This document shows, piece after piece, positions 11,518-19,308 of a stretch of 64,000 nt of DNA; within the stretch, counting starts at the first letter, position 1; the number at the start of each line of letters is the position of its first letter. The notes beneath the pieces are model-generated. The model did no database searches, was not told the DNA's origin, and worked only from the letters and a program-made list of their open reading frames with translations. The DNA lies in contig CP137321.1 of the NCBI GenBank assembly GCA_033182465.1, forward strand, positions 1,922,001 to 1,986,000, written 5' to 3'. The position numbers were made by a program, and so were the translations under genes. Origin of the DNA: Sanghuangporus weigelae. Its lineage: Eukaryota; Basidiomycota; Agaricomycetes; Hymenochaetales; Hymenochaetaceae.

Positions 11518-13749
11518 TTAATCTTTGCTCGTTAAGAGCCTGGAACTCCTCCGCAACTGCTCATTGCCTGTATGTTCGGGTGCAGCAACTTCTGTAGCGC
11601 TGGCAATGACTCCAGAGTTGTCAGAGGTCCGATTTCGAGCGTCTCCAGCGCGGGGTTCTGCAGTTCCACGATTTCTTGTCGCTGTCTTTCTCCGCTTATT
11701 AACAGGCTCTGGAGAAGAAGACGCCTTCTCTTGGTCCTCGTCAATCCTCTGCGTATGATTGTCGAACCCGGTACCCGGCCCGTCGTCCCTTGCATCTCCA
11801 GTATGTTCGTTTGTTGCACGCTTGTTTGTCGTACCTTGTCTAGAACTTTGACGACGACTTTGATTCCTCGGACTGACCTTCGGCGTCGATTGTGCATCGC
11901 CGCTGACCATGTTATCGGGACCATGTGTTGGTATGCTTGAAGGCGTTCCGTCTCGTCCTGGTTCTGGTCGTAACTTCGATTCCGTTCGATGGCTCGGTTC
12001 GAGACTGGACTCTTTAGTGACCGTAGAAGAGCCCGCTCTAGGTGTTTGAATGCGTGGACGCGGACGCGCGCGAGGTTTGGGCTTTGGTCTTTCATTATTC
12101 CTGTTGGGTGTCTCTATCCGATCTTTGCCTTTGTGTTCGCCTTTCTTCCCTGCACGGGCTTTGGTTTTCGCTTTCGATTCGCCTTTATCTTCCTGGGCCC
12201 TTTGGTCTTCTTCAGTAAGATCAGATAGGCCGGAATAATCGTCAATTTTCCCCTCGTCATCCGACATTATGGTGTCTACCGCCTTTCCTTTTCCCTTTGC
12301 AGAACGACTAGTCCGATTTTTCGTTATTTTGGTCTTCTTGGACTTTGCCATGCTGAGGTAATGTTCGCGACATTGGTTGTTAGTTCGGCCTGGGACGAAT
12401 AGCGCGACGTCCTGCCATGGGATGGACTGTTTCTTCGATGTACCGACCGCTTCAGCGAATGTAGCGTCTCCAGCAAATGCAGCTATAGCGCGTCGAAGTT
12501 GTTCATCTTCCTCAGCGGTCCACGGTCCGCTTTTGATTGATGGGTCCAAGGAATCTAGGAATCGCTTTTGGCATTGGTGGGCAGTTGCGTCTTCGGATAC
12601 GCTCATTGCAACTAAGTATCATAAATAAACCCAGGAGTCGTTAGGTAGATGAAAGGCGTGAAGACATCTGCACGTACCCAATTGCCAGTTGTTCTGTCCG
12701 TATAGCTCGACAGCTTCAAGCAGCTTCTTATCTGTCTGTGGAGACCATACGTGTATTCGTCGTGTCATGCCGTGCCGCATGCAGTCAATAGGAGTGCGAT
12801 TTGTCTGCGAATGGTCAGTTTTTAGTGAGAAGTTTCCGCAGATGAAGGATGACCTTACTCCGAGTCTTTGCACTATGCCCACCCAATCCCTCGGACATTT
12901 ACCAGGTCCGTCCTCAGCAAGGATATCTTTTAGGCGTGCTGTCTCTTCTGGAGTCCAAGATCCGTTGTTTATTGACGGATGGAGGTGCCCAAGCCAGCGA
13001 ATTTCGCATTCTCTCGGTGTTCGAGGGTGATTGCTCGGCAGCAGCGAGTTCACCTAGTGATAATGGGTGTCAACGTTCAGACCGAATTGTGCGAACTAAT
13101 TTACCTTGACTGCTATACGGCGCCAGTCGATTCCTTCAGTATTTTGTTCAAAATGTTCAGGAGGGAATGCTTTAAGGTCGATTGGCTGATTACTACACAA
13201 CGACAGAAAGTCAGCATAGAAAGAGTAATAAACGGATACACTCAGCTAGCTCACCGCTTCTGTGCCTCCAGGGTCTGCATTCTCATGTTCTCGCTACGGA
13301 CCGCCTCCCTCAATGCGTCATGCTCCTTCGCCTTCACTAGAACGAGAAAAAAATTCAGTAAGAAAAGAGGCCGTAGACATGAAAGAGAGCCGGCACACGT
13401 TGATTAACTGTAGTGAACTCGTCGTATCGTTTCTTCCATTGGGCATCTTCAAAGAATGGCGAATCCTCCGAAAGTAGCGTTCTTGGCAACACTATTGACA
13501 CGGGCTTCTTCGCTCCTTCCACGTAAACAAGACTATCATCTTGGTTAACTTCTGCGTCGTCTTCGGTGTCTACGTCTTCCTTAGTTCAGAATCATCAGAG
13601 AAACGAGTATACCTGGTGAAAGTTGGACTGACGATCATTTTGTCAACGGTCTGAAGCTCCTTTTCTAGACGTTCAATGTAATCCTTGAGAGCATGCTGAT
13701 GCTCCTTGTTTGCTTTCAGGGCCACGTCGATTGCAGCCTTTTCGGCCAT
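11518..13749 (-). CDS. SNAPC4-like multi-Myb-repeat DNA-binding protein
   Basis: Seven exons: 13749-13633, 13579-13399, 13336-13255, 13192-13105, 13053-12859, 12804-12678 and 12611-11518 (627 aa). Residues 1-130 are helical and charged. From ~140 come tandem Myb/SANT repeats: IDWRRIAVKV...TPRECEIRWLGHLHPSIN, then GSWTPEETARLKDIL...DWVGIVQRLG, VWSPQTDKKLLEAVELYGQNNWQLVA, and GPWTAEEDEQLRRAI...WQDVALFVPGRTNNQCREHYL. The order, and the link RW-x(4)-HPSIN before the second repeat, match SNAPC4/SNAP190, the large subunit of the snRNA-activating complex. The C-terminal ~260 residues are disordered, with basic Arg/Pro stretches (KPKPRARPRPRIQTP). The nearest non-coding genes are the two U2 genes ~2 kb away. 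SNAPC4 identity is inferred; a generic Myb factor remains possible. Confidence 0.8.
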
Positions 13750-13944
13750 TGTCTCGTATGTGAAAAGGTCGGATTGTTACTGCAGTCGATTCGCCAAGTT
13801 GTGATCACGTGTAAGGCAGATCATCTGATCAAGACTGTCGGCGTCGTGCATCTCATCTCTTCTCAACCACCATTGTCGAACAACACTCGTCTGTAGTCCT
13901 CACAAAAAGACTCGGTTCGATCGAACGAAAACGCAAGTTGGACC
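13750..13944. promoter_or_regulatory. 195-bp bidirectional promoter, SNAPC4-like / CWC21
   Basis: Head-to-head start codons 195 bp apart. It contains a CACGTG hexamer (gatcacgtgtaa, near 13803) and a short repeated GATCA pattern. Both genes must initiate here unless their leaders overlap. Confidence 0.5.
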
Positions 13945-15306
13945 ATGTATAACGGGATTGGACTTACGACTCCGCGTGGAAGGTATGTTTTACTCGTTTA
14001 TTGAAAAGTGCTTGTTCTGACTGTATATCCCTAACAGTGGAACCAATGGGTATGTTATGCGGAACCTCTCCACCTTGAGGCGGCATGAGACTGCGGAGGA
14101 AAGGGCAGCGGCGTGGGATATGGCTCCACCGAGGCATCGGGAACCGGATGCGGGTATCCTTGAACACGAAAGAAAACGCCAGGTTGAAGTCAAATGCTTA
14201 GAGTTGAGGCTTAAGTTGGAGGATGAAGAGTGTGTTTTATTCCTAATATTAGTGTCTTTTCTGAGAAATACTAACAGACATACAGAGTTGATGAAGACGA
14301 AATTGAGAAGCAGGTCGATGCATTACGCCAGAAACTGCTTACTTCGCTTGCCGGACCTGCTGCAAATGCGAAGTCTTTGAAGGCATCCGACACTCATGCA
14401 CTCGCAGCAGCGAAGAAAACTGAACTCGACAAAATGGCGCGTGCTCTTGGCACGAGACAAGATTATTCGGAAGGTGAAGCCTTCGATCGCGAAAAGCAAG
14501 AAGAGAACCGTATCAAACGCATGCAAGAACGCGAGGAGCGAGAACGACGCCGTGAAGAGGAACGTGCGCGTTATGAAGTACAAAAGGCCAAGTGGGAGGC
14601 AGAGCGCAAGGAACGCGAGAGGATCCGGCGCCGCGAAGAAGATAAAATGCGTCAAATGCGAGAACAGCGAGAACGGGAGTTCCGCGACCGTGAGCGCAAT
14701 CGGGATGTCCGTGATAGAGATCGGGACCGTATGCCGCCGCCTCCTGGTCCTCCTCGCAGGGGAGGAGGCTATAATCGACGCTCGAGCAGAAGCCGAAGTC
14801 CTCCGCGCCGTGGCCCTCCACCACGAGATGTGGTTCGCGCTCGTCGGCGCTCTTCGTCACCTGTCCGTCGACGATCTTACTCTCGTTCTCCACCTGCCCC
14901 GGCTCGTCGCGGACGCCCTATCTCGCGTTCACCTTCGCCAGTAGGCCGTGAAGACCGTTCCGTCTCACGTTCTCCGTCTCCGGATCGCTCAGCTTCGCCA
15001 CCGCCTCGTCGCGCAGCACTACGAGGCCGTTCTGATGGTCCTCCGCGCGGCAGCGAAAGCCGTAGTCCAAGCCCCAGGCGCTCTCCTCGTGCAAGTCGCT
15101 TCCAAGGGCGTTTATCACGCTCGCGAACCAGATCTGAATCATCTTTGTCGAGATCAAGGTCCCGTTCTTCTGATCAGTCAGGCCCTCGTGGTCGCAAGCG
15201 ACCGTCTAGTGTAAGCCCGTCACGCTCGCCTCCGCCACAACGGCGTCAGAGAAGCCGAAGTGCGTCTTCGGAATCATCGATGTCTGTTAGCTCAGACGAC
15301 AGATAA
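13945..15306 (+). CDS. CWC21: Cwc21/SRRM2-type spliceosome protein with RS-rich tail
   Basis: Three exons: 13945-13982, 14038-14229 and 14286-15306 (416 aa). The N-terminus MYNGIGLTTPRGSGTNGY is the hallmark of Cwc21/Cwf21 and of metazoan SRRM2, which sit near the exon channel of the catalytic spliceosome and contact Prp8 and Snu114. A cwf21 helical segment with EVDEDEIEKQVDALRQKLL follows, then a long charged ERRREEER coiled region (residues ~170-240), then an arginine-serine domain (RSRSPPRRGPP, SRSPSP, RSRTRSESSLSRSRSRS). The RS tail makes it more like SRRM2 than the short yeast protein. The role is known for the family; the tail function in fungi is inference. Confidence 0.93.
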
Positions 15307-15687
15307 ACGAATGCTTCGTGTTTTGTCCTTTATTCATGTGGAACGTTGTATGAAAAAAAAAAATGTACGGCTCCTTGACTCTATCAAAGTCATACCAATG
15401 TGGTCCATCAATTGTATATACTTCTGCATATGCATTCACAAAAATATGTGTTCAGAACTGGTGTTCCTGAGCTTCTTCAAGTCAAGTTCTTGTATTCTAT
15501 TCGCGAGGAAGCAATTATTTGAGAATAGGAGTGATATGATGAAGGTCTACAGAAGGCAACTGATAAGAGTAGGTCGAATCAAACACATCACAAAGTTCGT
15601 TTTCCAAACTCTCTTTTCAAATTTTGCAATCAAAGCAGTTTACAAGAATCTACTTTCTATCCTAAATCACAAAATCCTCAAATTCCG
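15307..15687. other. 3' region of CWC21, no gene seen
   Basis: About 380 bp of AT-rich sequence between the CWC21 stop and the downstream hairpin of the proximal U2 gene. An A9 run lies at ~15354-15363. No conserved frame or RNA signature was found. Confidence 0.4.
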
Positions 15688-15743
15688 TTCGCTGAAGACC
15701 ATCTTCCACTGAATCAAGTGGATAAAGTAGGAGCCTCAGCGAA
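15688..15743 (-). terminator. conserved hairpin 3' of U2 copy 1 (candidate RNase III or 3'-end processing site)
   Basis: Inverted repeat about 17 nt downstream of the U2 3' end. On the minus strand, TTCGCTGAG at the left pairs with CTTCAGCGAA at the right, and an inner arm pairs CCACT with AGTGG. The same structure with different bases follows U2 copy 2. In budding and fission yeast, U2 3' ends are made by RNase III (Rnt1, Pac1) cutting such a hairpin. Assigning that role here is inference. Confidence 0.6.
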
Positions 15744-15759
15744 GGGGAATTAAGGAGGG

Positions 15760-15954
15760 ATCCCCCGACAACACAAGCCATTAGTGCAGTAGCAAGGTCA
15801 TCGCGCCCGCCGAGTTGCAAGCAGAGCTCAGCGGGACAGGGGCGGCAAAAATTAGATAACCAAAGAATGAGGGCGGTGCCCTCATAATAGTGGTTAAACT
15901 ATTAAGAACAGATACTACACTTGATCTAAGCCAAAAGGCCAGAGTGGTAAAGAT
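15760..15954 (-). ncRNA. U2: U2 spliceosomal snRNA, copy 1 (consensus-like)
   Basis: Minus strand, 5' end near 15954 and ~195 nt long. Reading 5'->3': stem-loop I GGCCTTTTGGCTTAGATC; then AAGTGTAGTATCTGTTCTTA, which holds GTAGTA (15918-15913), the branch-point-pairing hexamer; stem-loop II with ATGAGGGC-ACC-GCCCTCAT inside TAACCA/TGGTTA; the Sm site AATTTTTG (~15855-15848); stem-loop III CCCGCTGAG/CTCGGCGGG; and a 3' stem-loop IV around CGATGACCTTGCTACTGCAC. Everything expected of U2 is present and paired. Exact ends are set by analogy to other U2 RNAs and by a TATA box ~25 bp upstream. Confidence 0.93.
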
Positions 15955-15976
15955 TCACGAATGTGCGCTCGCGGGC

Positions 15977-16011
15977 TTATATAGGATCGGAGGTTGGGGT
16001 GCGCACGGACC
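15977..16011 (-). promoter_or_regulatory. U2 copy 1 promoter: TATA box plus PSE-like blocks
   Basis: Minus strand: TATATAA at 15983-15977 (about -23 to -29), directly preceded by CCTCCGATCC (15993-15984), and GGTCCGTGC at 16011-16003. The same three blocks at the same spacing precede U2 copy 2, while the bases between them differ. This marks them as functional pol II snRNA promoter elements. Confidence 0.7.
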
Positions 16012-16382
16012 ACCTTTGATCGGCCGAATGAGGAAAGTGGAGGTGATCGACGCGATGGTGGAAACTTTGTTCTCGCGAACCAAATAGGAAATAGCTCCTC
16101 TGCAGATCTGGCCACTGGCCAGTCCTCGCACCGTTGAGCGCGAATCAAAAGGAAATCGCTTCTTCAGCCACAAGGCCACGATTTCCTTCGATTTCTTCGA
16201 GCCACGGTAAGCGACAGTTTATTTCGTACCATCAATATCAATAGACACGGGGTCATCAACTGTTCCCAATGACTTGTAACGTTGCAACTCTTCACAATCG
16301 GACTTTCAGGTGCTGTGAAAGCCAATCTTCATTCGTATCGCAGTGTTTTTGAAGTATATTCTGAACTAAGGTCTCAGATCCA
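16012..16382. other. spacer between the U2 genes
   Basis: No reading frame is conserved. The half next to copy 1 (to ~16215) keeps patchy similarity to the region upstream of copy 2 (aaataggaaat, ggccact...cagtcctcg, GCCAC motifs), so the duplication unit included ~250 bp of upstream DNA. Confidence 0.5.
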
Positions 16383-16437
16383 TTCGCTGAAGACCACCTT
16401 CCACTAAATAAGTGGACGAAGAAGGGACTTCAGCGAA
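16383..16437 (-). terminator. conserved hairpin 3' of U2 copy 2
   Basis: Minus strand: a perfect 10-bp outer stem, TTCGCTGAAG with CTTCAGCGAA, encloses an inner CCACT/AGTGG hairpin. It sits 14 nt beyond the predicted U2 end, the same distance and architecture as after copy 1. It is a candidate RNase III cleavage or termination signal. Confidence 0.6.
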
Positions 16438-16450
16438 GAGAATTTCAGAT

Positions 16451-16645
16451 GATCCCCCGACGACGCAAGCCGTTCGTGCAATGGCAAGGTCATCGCGCCC
16501 ACCGAATTGCGAACAGGGCTCAGCGGGACAAGGGCGACAAAAATTAAATAACCGAGTAACGAGGGCGCTCCCTCATAATAGTGGTTGAACTAATAAGAAC
16601 AGATACTACACTTGATCTAAGCCCGGGCGCTAAAGTGGTAAGGAT
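16451..16645 (-). ncRNA. U2: U2 spliceosomal snRNA, copy 2 (variant 5' stem-loop)
   Basis: Second U2 gene in tandem, its 5' end 691 bp upstream of the copy 1 5' end. The core GCTTAGATCAAGTGTAGTAT is identical to copy 1, including GTAGTA and the flanking helix II region. The Sm site AATTTTTG is kept. Stem-loop II (ATGAGGG-AGCG-CCCTCGT) and stem-loop III (CCCGCTGAG with TTCGGTGGG) stay paired through G-U or compensating changes. Stem-loop I differs most: AGCGCCCGGGCT replaces GGCCTTTTGGCT, changing the loop and one closing pair. Maintained pairing and a full promoter argue for a functional variant, not a dead copy. Expression is unknown. Confidence 0.85.
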
Positions 16646-16667
16646 TCGCAATCGTGCGTGTGTAGGT

Positions 16668-16702
16668 TTATATAGGATCGGAGGTGGTGATATGCACGGA
16701 CC
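16668..16702 (-). promoter_or_regulatory. U2 copy 2 promoter: TATA box plus PSE-like blocks
   Basis: TATATAA at 16674-16668, CCTCCGATCC at 16684-16675 and GGTCCGTGC at 16702-16694 on the minus strand. Same order and near-identical spacing as at copy 1. Confidence 0.7.
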
Positions 16703-16916
16703 AGTCTGGGGATGACGAAAGAGGAAGGAGGCGCAGGTTTGATGCTTGCCAGCTTAAATAGGAAATCATTCCTTTGGCCACTACTGCGCCAGTCCTTCGA
16801 GTCACAGACGAGCACACGAGCACGCATCCTTGAAAGAAGAAGAAAATGGTCCCGATCGACGTGATGAACCACTTGTCTTGATAAGGAAGTCGTTCCTTTA
16901 GTCGCAAAGCCACAGT

Positions 16917-16994
16917 TCCTTTCGAGCCACAACAGCCACTGTGCGAGCCACATCAGGCCACATTAAACCACAACAAGCCACAGTAAGCCACAGC
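16917..16994 (-). repeat. array of ~8 TGTGGCT-type motifs upstream of U2 copy 2
   Basis: On the plus strand the motif reads [AG]GCCACA or close variants, every 9-12 bp: agccacaac, agccactgt, agccacatc, ggccacatt, aaccacaac, agccacagt, agccacagc. Copy 1 keeps only two or three versions (cagccacaaggccac near 16168; gagccacgg near 16200). The array may be a distal activator site cluster for U2, or a simple tandem repeat. Confidence 0.5.
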
Positions 16995-17276
16995 GTAGCG
17001 GACAAGTCTCACGCGTCGAATACCAGTCAATTAATACTAATGAAATCGTAGCTGAGTATTTCCCGCAGCAAGCAGTCTCAAACGCAGTCAATCGTGTTGT
17101 ATCTCATTGCCTGTAAGGGTATTCGGTATTCGCTGAAATTTCACTACAGTACCAACAGATACCAAGGGAATACTCAAGTTGTGCGGTGAAAATGCGCTCT
17201 GCTCGATATATCATCGTCGAGGGATGAACGACGGAGGTGCCATACCGCTTAATCTCTCGGGATACCTGCGAACTCG
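16995..17276. other. 3' region of IME4, no further feature
   Basis: Sequence between the U2-upstream repeat array and the IME4 stop codon. No conserved frame is seen. Confidence 0.35.
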
Positions 17277-19094
17277 TCAGTCTACTTGTAGATGAAACGC
17301 ACGACACTCTTGCAACCTTGCCTGTATCCTCTCTCTCAATTCATCCTCGTAAATCTGGTCAGAACCAAGCTGGTTCCCGAGTGTTAACCAGCCAGGACGT
17401 GCATTATGCTTCCTCCCAAATATCTCGATTTTGCGTCCTCCAGGGCATATGCGTTCAATAAGACCGTAGACTTCATCCGGTTTGCGAGACGTTTCGCGGA
17501 CTTCGGAAACGATGACGTCGGTGTCGAGTCCGCGATTACACCACTTCGGAAATTTGAGGTTGCCATGCTCGTCCCAGTTGTTCTTCACTCCGACCAGCAT
17601 ATGTTCTTTTGTGTGATTTAGCCAGTGGCCTGTTCGACCTGTTCGAATAACGCGTTGAAGCTAAAGCCACGACATGTAAGATGCGCCTTCAAGGATAGAA
17701 AGAAATGCAAGCCTGATTAGTTTTAACCCAGACGACTTCATCCACACGTGAGTAGCCCCATACTCGCAAACACTCTCGTCCTATTTCCATCGCTCGACCT
17801 GTGACCCAGAGAAAGAGGAACCCTTCATCTTGGAGCATTGGTATAGGCATATGCTTCATTTCGTCGTCTGTCATCGTCCCGTATGGTAACTTCAGTAGGA
17901 ATAAGAAGTAATTTAGTCGGAGCAAAGCTAAACAAATCAGCTCGGCTTACACTCATATGGATATCCCAGGGAGGATCCGCCATGATGACATGGAACTTGC
18001 CCAGTATCGAATAATCGAATCGGCGAAGGTCGCAGTTTATCCACTGCGGCGGGAGCTAAGAGAGTATAAATAAAGAACCCTCATACAAATGACCGAGTCC
18101 TTTACCAAGTCTACTTCTTTTCCACTCGGGCCCAATCCGATCCCTAGTTTGTGTGCTCTCCTTCTCGATTTGGTGTTTCTCGGAGGCGCCTCACCATCAC
18201 CCTCATCCCAATCAACCTCAAAATGCAAATATCGACAAGGAGCCTTCTCTTTTCCTCGGCCTCCAGCTCCTAGTCCACTGGGCAGCGTAACATTTCCTTG
18301 TTGACGCGAAGCATTCCCAGACGGAAAGGGCGGAATAGACGGAGACTGAGCGTAAGTTGGTTCAGAATAGCAGGTGTTTAGATATGAGCAATGCCCGAGA
18401 GTAACATCGGTGTGTGCACGTATAAGTGGACGGAAATGAACGCGGGAGCATATTGAGGCAGCCGTTGTCGAGCTCCGGTCTCTTGAGCGAGCCTCCATGC
18501 ACTCGTCTTTTGTTATGTGAGGGCAAATCGGTTCAAAAGGGTCGTCAGATTGATGCTGAATTTTAACGTCAGTATCATAAATGACAAGAAGCAACGGGCG
18601 AATGAACACACCTGTTCGCACAACAACCTCTGACGAGCTGTGCCCCGTTGAAGGAGCGCGTAAATCTCCTGCAAGTCCTTACTCAGACTGTTGAGCGACG
18701 TTGAGGCGGACTTCGATTTCAGGGAAACGGCACTCTTCAACGCCTCTTCTTCCTCTGCAGAGTCTGCATCCTCATCGATGAGCCTCTTGCGCTTCTTGTT
18801 GTTCAATGAAGTCGATTGGTTCCCGTTTAGACTAACCTGGACGATGGTCAAGTTGCTGTCGTCTCGAACCACCGAAATTGAGCCGGCGTCCCAGCAGACC
18901 GAAAAATCATCGAGGATGGTCTCGAGCTTTCGAATATCTGTAAGACGGAAGATCGTGCTTGAGTCAGAGACTGGTGGTAAGGAAATGAACTTGGCGAGCA
19001 GTTCGAAAGCTGTGATTGGCGTCTGGACAGCGCCAGAGGAGACAAGCTGGAGTAAGTTTTGAGATACGGTACGTTTGAGATCATCTGCAGACAT
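17277..19094 (-). CDS. IME4: Ime4/METTL3-type mRNA N6-adenosine methyltransferase
   Basis: Five exons: 19094-18612, 18555-18106, 18055-17951, 17889-17713 and 17660-17277 (532 aa). MT-A70 family: it transfers methyl from SAM to adenosine N6 in mRNA. Visible are the catalytic DPPW (residues ~338-341, [12 protein letters not shown]), [49 protein letters not shown] and HMLVGVKNN. The N-terminus has a helical leader and a Lys/Arg nuclear-type signal ([20 protein letters not shown]). A Cys/His cluster (residues ~170-225: CPHITKDEC...[23 protein letters not shown]) corresponds to the region before the catalytic domain in METTL3. Intron 4 (17712-17661) begins GC (CAG|GCTTGC) but is required to rejoin NQ to LQRVIRTG. 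It shares a 214-bp promoter with FHL1. Confidence 0.95.
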
Positions 19095-19308
19095 CTAGCA
19101 AGTTCTTGTTGTATGACAACCTGTTGAGGAAAGAGGTAAAGATAACAGTATTGTATACGTCGGATCCCGGCACGGGACGGAGTGGTTGGGTTGGCTCAAT
19201 GACACGTGCGCTGGCTTACCGCAAGGGTGCCGTGACTTCTCCAACTCACTTGTCTCCGTCTATCATCTCCCGTCTTCGCTCTCACAACTCATCCTACAAC
19301 ACAACACA
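19095..19308. promoter_or_regulatory. 214-bp bidirectional promoter, IME4 / FHL1
   Basis: Head-to-head start codons. It contains a CACGTG hexamer (gacacgtgcg, near 19203) and a pyrimidine-rich tract just upstream of the FHL1 start. Confidence 0.45.

Noticed and set aside
13915-13925. GGTTCGATCGAAC as a tRNA B-box
   Set aside because: It lies in the SNAPC4-like/CWC21 promoter without an A-box or cloverleaf; it is a short palindrome only.
15890-16179. Short open frames on both strands over the first U2 gene and its promoter
   Set aside because: The stretch is explained by the U2 RNA and promoter; the frames are incidental.
16630-16953. Minus-strand open frames upstream of U2 copy 2
   Set aside because: They cover the U2 promoter and the GCCACA array. 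Similarity to frames near copy 1 comes from the DNA duplication, not from protein selection.
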